From assembly GCA_905235825.1 (NCBI GenBank), contig CAJONH010000204.1, forward strand, positions 1 through 6,495: a stretch of 6,495 bases of DNA, read 5' to 3'. Position 1 is the first letter of the stretch, and each line of letters begins with the position of its first letter. This DNA comes from Candidatus Gastranaerophilales bacterium. Its GTDB lineage: Bacteria > Cyanobacteriota > Vampirovibrionia > Gastranaerophilales > Gastranaerophilaceae. This document shows positions 1-4,856 of the stretch, in pieces. A program made the position numbers and the translations under genes. The notes under the pieces were generated by a model. The model had not been told where the DNA came from. It ran no database searches and saw nothing but the letters and a program-made list of their open reading frames with translations.

Positions 1-1
1 A

Positions 2-58
2 AATAATAAAACAAAAAACGAACTTGGTAATTTAATAGATATAGGAGTAAAAAATTGA
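2..58 (+). CDS. C-terminal tail of an upstream CDS (partial, unknown product)
   Basis: This frame is open from the window edge and reads NNKTKNELGNLIDIGVKN before a TGA at 56-58. The stop overlaps the TTG start of the next gene by four bases (TTGA), an arrangement typical of translationally coupled genes in one operon. Eighteen residues are too few to identify a family. The main reason to believe it is the exact stop/start overlap together with the Shine-Dalgarno AGGAG at 43-47, which would lie inside the end of this gene. It could still be chance, because short open frames are common in AT-rich sequence. Confidence 0.4.
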   Translation, partial: NNKTKNELGNLIDIGVKN

Positions 59-393
59 ATATCGATGAAATAGAAGGTTTACAATACAGTGATATTATTA
101 AGTTATATGATGAAATCATTGAAAGTCCGGATTTAATCAGTCCGCATTGGTGCTGTTATAACGGAAGTACAATATTAATTGACTGGGATTACAATCCGAG
201 TTGGAATCCTCGTGCCGTGGTTCGTGCCGCATCGGGTCAAAGTGTTGTCGGAACCGTTTATGAAAATGTTGTTAACCGGTATAGCGGTCAAGCATGGACG
301 GCAGGTCATGACAGCGATGGATGGGCTTATACACAATATTTATGCAACAGTACTTGCTCTGGCAGCTGCCAATGGAAAGACCCCAGTTGTTAA
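55..393 (+). CDS. Orphan 112-aa Cys/Trp-rich small protein
   Basis: I do not recognise this protein. A TTG start at 55 is chosen because AGGAG at 43-47 sits 7 nt upstream and no other start precedes it after the in-frame stop at 28-30. The first ~29 residues are acidic and helix-like (MNIDEIEGLQYSDIIKLYDE then IIES). The remainder is aromatic and Cys-rich, with Cys at 33, 34, 97, 101, 105 and 112 and Trp at 32, 44, 50, 81, 90 and 107. The C-terminus packs four Cys among Ser/Thr (CNSTCSGSC...C). There is no signal peptide or membrane segment. An acidic leader followed by a Cys/Ser/Thr-rich tail resembles precursors of ribosomally made modified peptides, but no modifying enzyme is visible, so this is only a hypothesis; a metal- or disulfide-bound small protein is as plausible. 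Bases 181-240 are 34/60 G+C, clearly above the flanks, which suggests different ancestry or strong coding constraint. It is probably the last gene of an upstream operon, since a terminator follows. Confidence 0.75.
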   Translation: MNIDEIEGLQYSDIIKLYDEIIESPDLISPHWCCYNGSTILIDWDYNPSWNPRAVVRAASGQSVVGTVYENVVNRYSGQAWTAGHDSDGWAYTQYLCNSTCSGSCQWKDPSC

Positions 394-434
394 TATTTAA
401 ACTATATAATATTATGTTCAAAAATTATTTAGCA

Positions 435-486
435 AAAATTTTCTGACATTTTAATGTCGGAAAATTTTATGTTTTCCCTTTTTTTG
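435..486 (+). terminator. AT-rich stem-loop terminator after the 112-aa gene
   Basis: Bases 435-450 pair with 453-468 over 16 bp. The outer part is AAAATTTT against itself and the inner part is CTGACATT/AATGTCGG with a single G-T wobble, leaving a nominal 2-nt loop. T-rich sequence follows (T465-468, then a 7-T run at 479-485). It lies about 40 bases after the stop of the 112-aa gene and should end that transcript. The AAAATTTT arms are self-complementary, so it could act on both strands. Confidence 0.65.
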
Positions 487-501
487 TTCGGATTTTTCCC
501 C

Positions 502-524
502 AAAAAAAACGGGCAGATAGCCCG
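502..524 (-). terminator. Intrinsic terminator facing left (minus strand)
   Basis: On the minus strand the sequence reads CGGGC-TATCT-GCCCG followed at once by eight T (A502-A509 on the plus strand). This is a textbook GC-rich hairpin plus U-tract. The plus strand has no T-run after the hairpin, so the direction is clear. No minus-strand protein gene lies to its right before the Xre gene, so it must end a short RNA or be the relic of a lost gene. Confidence 0.8.
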
Positions 525-585
525 CAATACTACGTAAATATAGAATTTAAAACTTTTATTTATGAATTTAATATTGTCTTTATAT
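502..585 (-). ncRNA. Putative small RNA of about 80-90 nt
   Basis: Predicted from a minus-strand promoter (592-619) and an intrinsic terminator (502-524) enclosing about 84 bases with no ATG, GTG or TTG-led reading frame of note. The 5' part is A/U-rich and unstructured, with UAAAUUC occurring twice, and the only strong structure is the 3' terminator hairpin. That is the general layout of a trans-acting bacterial small RNA (single-stranded seed region plus terminator), but no known family is recognised. The start is estimated, not observed. The alternative is a decayed leftward gene of which only the ends survive. Confidence 0.4.
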
Positions 586-591
586 TATCTA

Positions 592-619
592 AGTATACCT
601 GTAATATTTTATAAGTCAA
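592..619 (-). promoter_or_regulatory. Sigma-70-type promoter, minus strand
   Basis: Read on the minus strand, a -35 box TTGACT (619 to 614, 5/6 to consensus) and a -10 box TATACT (597 to 592, 5/6) are separated by 16 nt. Transcription would start near 585 and run towards the minus-strand terminator at 502-524. The palindromic operator at 622-638 abuts the -35 box, so a repressor bound there could affect this promoter. AT-rich DNA makes -10 boxes common, but a matching -35 at correct spacing with a terminator just downstream is less easily chance. Confidence 0.5.
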
Positions 620-621
620 TA

Positions 622-638
622 TATAATACTGTATTATA
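622..638. promoter_or_regulatory. Palindromic operator O1 for the adjacent Xre regulator
   Basis: TATAATAC-T-GTATTATA is a perfect 8-bp inverted repeat around one central base. Both arms contain a -10-like TATAAT. It lies between the minus-strand promoter and the Xre gene, where an autoregulatory operator is expected. Binding by the neighbouring Xre protein is inferred from position and from the second near-identical copy 44 bp downstream. Confidence 0.55.
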
Positions 639-665
639 GAGTAATTTATTTTGTTTATATAAATA

Positions 666-682
666 TATAATACTCTATTATT
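666..682. promoter_or_regulatory. Operator O2 / -10 region of the Xre gene
   Basis: TATAATAC-T-CTATTATT matches operator O1 at 15 of 17 positions. The surrounding direct repeat 618-637 versus 662-681 matches at 19 of 20 positions. Centre-to-centre distance is 44 bp, close to four helical turns, which allows two dimers on one DNA face. TATAAT at 666-671 could be the -10 of the Xre promoter, giving a leader of only about ten bases, so a protein bound here would block transcription. No convincing -35 is seen. Confidence 0.5.
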
Positions 683-687
683 AGGTT

Positions 688-909
688 ATGGATGATAAAG
701 AATTACTCAGCAGATTAGCTCATAACATAAAGGTAGAGCGGGCAATAAAAAGCCTTACACAAGCTCAGCTTGCAGAATTAATAGGTGTTCATGAAAAGTA
801 TATAGGAGTAATTGAAGCGGGAAAACAAAATATAACTTTAAAAACATTAAACAGAATTGCTAATTCTTTAGAAATTGATATTGTAAGATTATTTGAAATT
901 AAAAAGTAA
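688..909 (+). CDS. Xre/Cro-CI family HTH transcriptional regulator
   Basis: This 73-aa single-domain DNA-binding protein should act as a dimeric repressor or activator. The helix-turn-helix is plain: SLTQAQLAELIGV (22-34) gives helix 2, HEKYIGVIEAGKQ (35-47) gives the recognition helix and the E-x-G turn, and ITLKTLNRIANSLEI (49-63) with VRLFE closes the fold. There is no extra ligand or protease domain, so it is near the minimum size of the family and similar in build to phage Cro, toxin-antitoxin antitoxins and restriction-modification controller proteins. The ATG at 688 is the only possible start, because an in-frame TAG lies at 682-684. Its Shine-Dalgarno is poor (AGG at 683-685, 2 nt away), consistent with a very short leader. 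Two near-identical palindromes immediately upstream point to autoregulation. No toxin or methylase gene adjoins it, so its targets outside this window are unknown. Confidence 0.9.
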   Translation: MDDKELLSRLAHNIKVERAIKSLTQAQLAELIGVHEKYIGVIEAGKQNITLKTLNRIANSLEIDIVRLFEIKK

Positions 910-936
910 TATTAAAAGATAATTATATACAACGAT

Positions 937-945
937 ACTGTAAAA
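937..945 (+). repeat. Left copy of 9-bp direct repeat flanking the palindromic element
   Basis: ACTGTAAAA occurs here and again at 1049-1057, exactly abutting the two ends of the 103-bp inverted-repeat element. This is the pattern of a target-site duplication left by insertion. Confidence 0.5.
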
Positions 946-1048
946 AAATAACAAGCCTGTCGTGCTGAGCTCTTGTTTCTGCAGCCTATTGCCGTTAAGA
1001 TTCCGAAACAAGTTCGGAATGACAATATGACTGTTTTTGCAGTTATTT
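946..1048. mobile_element. MITE-like palindromic intergenic element, 103 bp
   Basis: The ends are a 7-bp inverted repeat, AAATAAC (946-952) and GTTATTT (1042-1048), bounded by a 9-bp direct repeat ACTGTAAAA on both sides. Inside are nested inverted repeats. TGTCGT/ATGACA (958-963/1019-1024) pairs with one wobble, TGCTGA/TCTGCA (963-968/978-983) has one mismatch, and the perfect ATTCCGAA/TTCGGAAT (1000-1007/1013-1020) has a 5-nt loop. The inner part is visibly richer in G+C than its very AT-rich surroundings. The GTCATTCCGAACTTGTTTCGG-like core (minus strand) resembles dispersed intergenic repeats I recall from several unrelated bacterial genomes; that comparison is from memory. There is no coding capacity, so movement would have needed an external transposase. 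It could instead be a transcribed palindromic repeat of the REP or RNA-processing type at the end of the Xre transcript. Confidence 0.55.
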
Positions 1049-1057
1049 ACTGTAAAA
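1049..1057 (+). repeat. Right copy of 9-bp direct repeat flanking the palindromic element
   Basis: Exact copy of ACTGTAAAA at 937-945, starting directly after the right terminal inverted repeat. Confidence 0.5.
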
Positions 1058-1096
1058 TTATATATAAATACCTATTCAAATTATTTATGCTTGTTT

Positions 1097-1105
1097 TGTT
1101 ATAAT
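1097..1105 (+). promoter_or_regulatory. Extended -10 promoter
   Basis: TGTTATAAT is a consensus extended -10 (TGnTATAAT), with TATAAT at 1100-1105. A weak -35-like TTCAAA at 1075-1080 is 19 nt upstream. Transcription would begin near 1112 and read through about 330 nt before the start of the 78-aa gene. The same nine bases occur at 1811-1819 and 4857-4865, each upstream of another gene. Confidence 0.5.
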
Positions 1106-1439
1106 GAACGAATTTAATGTTCTCAATATGCCTGATATAAATTATTAAGTTTTATTAAGAAAGGTATATACAAAATATCAATTTTTTAATTCGTATATAC
1201 TTTATATATATACAGAGAATAAAAATAAAATAAAGAAAAAAGAATACGAAGAAAGAATAAAAGTCAAAGCGTACTATGGTACGGCAAAATTAGAACAGAA
1301 ATATTATAAAAAAACAAAATTTATTGTCAGATATTAAAAATCTGCAATAAAAGTCCGGTTGATAAAATAGGCATTACTTAAACTGATGTTGATAATAATC
1401 AGCCTAAAAAATGATAATACGAAAAAAGAGGATAAAAAG
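1106..1439 (+). other. Leader-like noncoding stretch before the 78-aa gene
   Basis: About 330 bases with no convincing gene. It contains an 11-bp stem 1161-1171/1193-1203 built on two copies of the octamer GTATATAC, with a 21-nt loop, and smaller hairpins CGTAC-TATG-GTACG (1270-1283) and CAGAT/ATCTG (1328-1344). A frame open from 1149 to 1337 reads a Lys/Tyr-rich peptide (ending KKTKFIVRY) but has no ATG, GTG or TTG start, so it may be a decayed gene. I match no riboswitch family here. If the promoter at 1097-1105 is real, this is an unusually long 5' leader. Confidence 0.35.
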
Positions 1440-1676
1440 ATGACAAACAACTATACTGACGGAAAAGAAAAACAACCTGCTTATTTAAAAGAGAAGGTGC
1501 CTGTAAAGCCAAAAACAATGGCAATTAATCCGTATTATAAAGAAGTTTATTACCAATCAAGTTTATCGGAGCTTAAAGAACCTCCGCAAGTAATTGAACA
1601 CAGACATGTTGTTTGGAATCAAATGATGAATTTGTCAATGCAGAATGCAATAATACAAATGAGAAAACCGGCATAG
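1440..1676 (+). CDS. Orphan 78-aa small protein
   Basis: I do not recognise this protein. The start at 1440 is preferred over an in-frame ATG at 1386 because AAGAGGA at 1426-1432 sits 7 nt upstream, while the earlier ATG has no ribosome-binding site. The product (MTNNYTDGKEKQ at the start, IIQMRKPA at the end) is hydrophilic, with no membrane segment, signal peptide or cysteine. The first ~25 residues are charged and Lys/Pro-rich (YLKEKVPVKPK), the middle is Tyr-rich (NPYYKEVYYQSS) and the end is a Met/Asn/Gln-rich, possibly helical segment. It stands alone, with a long leader before it and heptamer repeats and a strong terminator after it, so it looks like a monocistronic unit. It may be lineage-specific. 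The good Shine-Dalgarno and the dedicated terminator support real expression. Confidence 0.7.
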   Translation: MTNNYTDGKEKQPAYLKEKVPVKPKTMAINPYYKEVYYQSSLSELKEPPQVIEHRHVVWNQMMNLSMQNAIIQMRKPA

Positions 1677-1678
1677 TT

Positions 1679-1713
1679 AATCATAAATCATAAATTATAA
1701 ATTATAAATTATA
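1679..1713 (+). repeat. Heptanucleotide tandem repeat, five units
   Basis: Five consecutive 7-bp units run from 1679: AATCATA twice, then AATTATA three times, with one position (C/T) separating the two versions. They lie in the 3' untranslated region between the 78-aa gene and its terminator. Heptamer tandem repeats of this sort (STRRs) are well known between genes in cyanobacteria; they expand and contract by slippage. No coding consequence is expected here. Confidence 0.85.
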
Positions 1714-1735
1714 AAACTATAGAACTTTAACATTT

Positions 1736-1768
1736 AAAGGATTGTGAAATGCAATCCTTTTTTATTTT
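1736..1768 (+). terminator. Intrinsic terminator after the 78-aa gene
   Basis: AAAGGATTG (1736-1744) pairs perfectly with CAATCCTTT (1752-1760) around a 7-nt loop, followed by a run of T to 1763 and TTTT after one A. It separates the 78-aa unit from the downstream gene. Confidence 0.9.
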
Positions 1769-1810
1769 GAGTATATCAGGTCATTAAAAAGGCAAAAAAA
1801 TATTTGTTCA

Positions 1811-1819
1811 TGTTATAAT
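1811..1819 (+). promoter_or_regulatory. Extended -10 promoter of the DUF2229-type gene
   Basis: TGTTATAAT, with TATAAT at 1814-1819, lies 34 nt before the start codon. The expected transcript start is near 1826, giving a short leader with AGAGGA at 1842-1847. No clear -35 is present, as is usual for extended -10 promoters. The bases TATAATAC at 1814-1821 also equal one half of the Xre operator, but the second half is missing. Confidence 0.55.
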
Positions 1820-1853
1820 ACAGGGGAATATCATGTTTTAAAGAGGAATATAA

Positions 1854-2906
1854 ATGCAAATAGGTATACCAAGAGCATTATCGTATTATAATTATTTTCC
1901 GTTTTGGTATGGATTTTTTTCTGATTTGGGAATAGAAATTATATTATCCGATATTACTACAAAACAGACGATGTCGGCAGGAAGTGCACTTGTTGTACCG
2001 GAAACATGTCTTCCGATTAAAGTATATGTCGGACATATTTTGAATTTATTGGACAAAGGAATTGATAAAATATTTGTTCCTTCAATTCAATCAATAGCAC
2101 CTAACATATAGAATTGTTCAAAGATAAGAGGACTTCCCGATTTAATAAGAAATGTAATAAAACGTGATTTTACTATTATAGATGCAACTCTTGATAAATC
2201 AACAAAAAATCAAGGATTATATGCATTTTTGGCAGAAGCGGTAAAACCGTTTGGAATTACTGATATGGAAAAAATTAAAAAAGCATCAAAAACCGCATGG
2301 AAGGTTTATAACAATTACCATGTTATGACAAGAAGCGGTTTTCCATACAAAAAAGCGTTAAGGTACGCTCTTGAAAATAAAGTTGTTATTCCTGATTCGG
2401 AAAAATCTTATCCGATTAATATTGCACTTATAGCTCATGCATATAATTTATATGATGAAAGAATAAGCATGAAAATTTTTGATAAGCTGGAAAAACTTGA
2501 TGTGAAAGTATATACGGCAGATGCATTGACCGTTGAGCAGATGCAGGAAGGTTTGAATACAATGAAATCAAAATTGTACTGGGCTAACGAATATGAGTTA
2601 ACAGGTGCAGCCGGTCATTATATTTCCGATAAAAACATAGACGGAGTTATAACCATAAATGCCTTTGGATGCGGGCCTGATTCTTTGATGCTTGAAAGAA
2701 TAGCTCGTTTTGCAAGAAAAAGAAATAAACCTATTTTGCATTTATCCATTGATGAACAGACGGGTGAAGCGGGTTTCGTTACACGTATTGAGGCATTTGT
2801 TGATATGTTATTCAGAAAAAAACGTTCAAATATTATAAATAAAATAAGTATAAAAGATAAAAGTCAGAAATATACAAATATAAAAAGCAGTGAATTAATT
2901 CAATAG
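1854..2906 (+). pseudogene. DUF2229/COG3580-type protein (acyl-CoA dehydratase activase-associated), interrupted by one in-frame TAG
   Basis: One frame of 351 codons codes throughout for a protein of the DUF2229 family, [4Fe-4S]-type proteins linked to 2-hydroxyacyl-CoA dehydratase and benzoyl-CoA reductase activase systems. Start is ATG 1854 with AGAGGA 6 nt upstream. Hallmarks are MQIGIPRALSYYNYFPFW at the N-terminus, ETCLPIK (Cys52), NCSKIRGLPDLIRN (Cys88), NAFGCGPDS (Cys273) and HLSIDEQTGEAGFVTRIEAF (about 296-315). These Cys are the likely cluster ligands. Codon 86 (2109-2111) is TAG, two residues before Cys88, where I recall relatives carrying Tyr (EYxCPKF...GLPD). The 264 sense codons after it hold no other lesion, and total length is normal. 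So it is a very recent nonsense mutation, a readthrough product or a base error. TAG also ends three other genes here, so wholesale recoding is unlikely. No separate ATPase activase gene adjoins it. Its transcript may run on into ugd 42 bases later. Confidence 0.85.
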
Positions 2907-2948
2907 TTTTTTGGTTGATTTTGGCAGAAGAAGGGTATCAGAAGTTAT

Positions 2949-4238
2949 ATGAATATTTGCGTTATCGGAACGGGATATGTCGGCTTAGTTGCCGGTACAT
3001 GTCTTGCTGATATCGGTAATAAAGTCATTTGTACAGATAGTAATACAGAAAAAATCAATTTGCTGAATAAGGGAATTATACCTATTTTTGAACCGGGATT
3101 GAAGGAGCTTGTTGATTTAAATAAAAAAGAGGATAGATTAGCTTTTTCAACGGATTTAAAATCGGCAGTTGAACAATCTCAGGTGTGTTTTATTGCGGTA
3201 GGTACACCTCATGCAGAAGACGGCAGTTGTGATTTATCTTATGTATATAATGCGGCAGATGAAATTGCAAAATATATGAATGAATACAAAGTTATAGTAA
3301 ATAAGTCAACGGTACCTGTAGGCACGGCAGAAAAACTTCATAAAATTATAAAAGCAAATACAAAGTATAATTTTGATATTGTTTCAAATCCTGAATTTTT
3401 AAAACAAGGTGCGGCAGTTGATGATTTTCTTTCTCCTGATAGAGTTATAATAGGTTCAAATTCACTTAAAGCGACGGAAATAATGAAAGAAATATATTCT
3501 CCGTTTATGAGATTAGCAGACAGAATTATTATAATGGATATTAAATCGGCAGAAATGACAAAATATGCTTCAAATGCTTTTCTTGCAACAAAAATATCAT
3601 TTATTAATGAAATTGCAAATCTATGTGAGAAAACAGGTGCGGATATAGATATGGTAAGACTCGGTATGATTGCGGACAGTCGAATCGGCAACAGATTTTT
3701 ATATCCGGGTATAGGATACGGCGGAAGCTGTTTTCCTAAAGATGTTGATTCCTTGATTAATACAGCAGAAAAATCAGGGTGTGATATTTCAATTATTAAA
3801 GCAGTAAGAGAAACAAATAAAAAACAGCGTGAACTTTTTGTAAATAAAATTTTAAGTTATTTTGACGGTGATATAAACGGAAAAACATTTGCAGTATGGG
3901 GCTTGTCTTTTAAACCAAAAACAAATGATATGAGAGAAGCACCTTCTTGTACCGTTATAAATATGCTTTTAGATAAAGGAGCAATAATAAGAGCTTATGA
4001 TCCAAAAGCAGTTGACAGTGCTAAAAAAATTTGGGACAGAAAAATATACTATGCTAAAAATGCTTATGATGCACTGATTGGGGCTGATGCAATGCTTTTA
4101 TTAACTGAATGGAATGAATTTCGCTATCCTGATATTGATAAAATGAAGTCATTAATGAACAGTTATGTAATTTTTGATGCGAGATATCAATATAACTGTA
4201 AAAATCTGGAAAAAAAGGGGTTTAAATATATACGATGA
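2949..4238 (+). CDS. ugd: UDP-glucose 6-dehydrogenase
   Basis: Oxidises UDP-glucose to UDP-glucuronate with two NAD+ in the cytoplasm, supplying precursors for capsule, exopolysaccharide or glycolipid. At 429 aa it has the usual bacterial length and all three domains. The N-terminal Rossmann fold has GTGYVG (7-12) and Asp30, with VNKSTVPVGT (118-126) and SNPEFLKQGAAVDDFLSPDRVIIG (146-169). The central helical domain has KYASNAFLATKISFINE with Lys205 and Asn209. The catalytic nucleophile is Cys261 in YPGIGYGGSCFPKD. The C-terminal domain has WGLSFKPKTNDMREAPS (317-333). UDP-mannuronate or UDP-N-acetyl sugar dehydrogenases share the fold, but the FxxPxxGYGGSCFPKD and REAPS pattern fits UDP-glucose best. 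The ATG at 2949 begins exactly at the canonical MxIxVIGTGYVG; the Shine-Dalgarno is modest (AGAAG at 2940-2944). Its stop overlaps the next start (ATGA), so it is co-translated with the membrane phosphatase. Confidence 0.95.
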   Translation: MNICVIGTGYVGLVAGTCLADIGNKVICTDSNTEKINLLNKGIIPIFEPGLKELVDLNKKEDRLAFSTDLKSAVEQSQVCFIAVGTPHAEDGSCDLSYVYNAADEIAKYMNEYKVIVNKSTVPVGTAEKLHKIIKANTKYNFDIVSNPEFLKQGAAVDDFLSPDRVIIGSNSLKATEIMKEIYSPFMRLADRIIIMDIKSAEMTKYASNAFLATKISFINEIANLCEKTGADIDMVRLGMIADSRIGNRFLYPGIGYGGSCFPKDVDSLINTAEKSGCDISIIKAVRETNKKQRELFVNKILSYFDGDINGKTFAVWGLSFKPKTNDMREAPSCTVINMLLDKGAIIRAYDPKAVDSAKKIWDRKIYYAKNAYDALIGADAMLLLTEWNEFRYPDIDKMKSLMNSYVIFDARYQYNCKNLEKKGFKYIR

Positions 4239-4852
4239 ATTGTAAAAATGCAGCGATTTTATTTATTATTTTTTTAATATTTTCTTTTATTGTGCTTTTT
4301 ATTCCGTATATAACGCAGGTTGATATTGCCTGTATAAAATATGTTCAAGAAATTTTATCTGGAGTAAATTCTCAAATTCCGATATCGGCAGGTGGAACGG
4401 TATTTTATATAATGTTGTGTTTTCCTCTTGCAATAGGCAATTTATACTTTTTATTACATAAAATGTATAGAAATATATTTCTTTTCAGTGCAGTACCGTT
4501 TGTAGCATATTTTATAAACAGTATCATAAAGACAATAGTTCAGCGTCCTCGCCCGCCTATAGAACTGCAGTTTGAAGAACACATGTCAAGTTCAAGTTAT
4601 GTTTCACGGCATACATTTGTAACGGCTTGTTTATTTGGTGTTTTTGTTTATTTTGTGTGTCAATATTGCAAAAATAAATTTTTAAAATATATATTAATAG
4701 GTTTGTCTTTTATTTGGGTATTATTTGAAGGATTTTCAAGGGTATGGATGGGAGTTCATAATCCTACCGATGTAATAGGTGCATTAATATTAGCCTGTGT
4801 ATTTTTAATATTTTATATACGTTTAATTCAAAAACTAAGTTCAAATAATTAG
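4235..4852 (+). CDS. PAP2-family membrane lipid phosphatase
   Basis: A 205-aa integral membrane protein with about six hydrophobic segments (roughly 7-28, 55-74, 81-100, 127-145, 150-168, 178-197). The PAP2 signature is present in order. Motif 1 is KTIVQRPRP (99-107, KX6RP) and motif 3 is SRVWMGVHNPTD (168-179, SRX5HX3D) with His175 and Asp179. Motif 2 is degenerate: VSRH at 123-126 replaces PSGH, keeping Ser124 and the presumed proton-donor His126 but changing Pro and Gly. The family removes phosphate from undecaprenyl pyrophosphate, phosphatidate, phosphatidylglycerophosphate or lipid A; the substrate cannot be told from sequence. It starts inside the end of ugd (ATGA at 4235-4238). The nearest purine-rich site, AAGGGG about 14 nt upstream, is too far for good initiation, so translation probably depends on ugd. 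This coupling suggests a shared envelope-glycan pathway, for example lipid-carrier recycling. Confidence 0.9.
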   Translation: MNCKNAAILFIIFLIFSFIVLFIPYITQVDIACIKYVQEILSGVNSQIPISAGGTVFYIMLCFPLAIGNLYFLLHKMYRNIFLFSAVPFVAYFINSIIKTIVQRPRPPIELQFEEHMSSSSYVSRHTFVTACLFGVFVYFVCQYCKNKFLKYILIGLSFIWVLFEGFSRVWMGVHNPTDVIGALILACVFLIFYIRLIQKLSSNN

Positions 4853-4856
4853 GCTG

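Noticed and set aside
179..400. Overlapping plus-strand frame of 73 codons
   Set aside because: It overlaps the 112-aa gene in another frame and lacks a Shine-Dalgarno; the 112-aa frame has a good one and an operon-type overlap.
688..909. Controller protein of a restriction-modification system
   Set aside because: Size and paired operators fit, but no methylase or endonuclease gene is present on either side in the window.
1149..1337. A gene in the Lys/Tyr-rich open frame
   Set aside because: It has no ATG, GTG or TTG start in frame, and its composition is what AT-rich DNA gives by chance. It is kept only as a possible remnant in the leader entry.
1270..1380. Cyclic-di-GMP or other known riboswitch
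   Set aside because: The GGTACGGCAAAA stretch looked suggestive, but the remaining conserved segments and stems of the class are absent.
1386..1439. N-terminal extension of the 78-aa protein from ATG 1386
   Set aside because: There is no Shine-Dalgarno before 1386, whereas 1440 has AAGAGGA at ideal distance.
1679..1713. CRISPR array
   Set aside because: The units are contiguous 7-mers with no spacers.
2109..2111. TAG reassigned to an amino acid throughout the genome
   Set aside because: TAG serves as the normal stop of three other genes here (1676, 2906 and 4852), so global reassignment is not supported.
2229..2906. A separate gene starting at TTG 2229
   Set aside because: It is in the same frame as the 1854 start, sequence similarity to the DUF2229-type family continues upstream of it to the TAG, and there is no ribosome-binding site. 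It is the back part of the interrupted gene.
3338..3691. Minus-strand 117-codon frame inside ugd
   Set aside because: It is fully contained in a clearly coding plus-strand gene with catalytic motifs and is a shadow frame.
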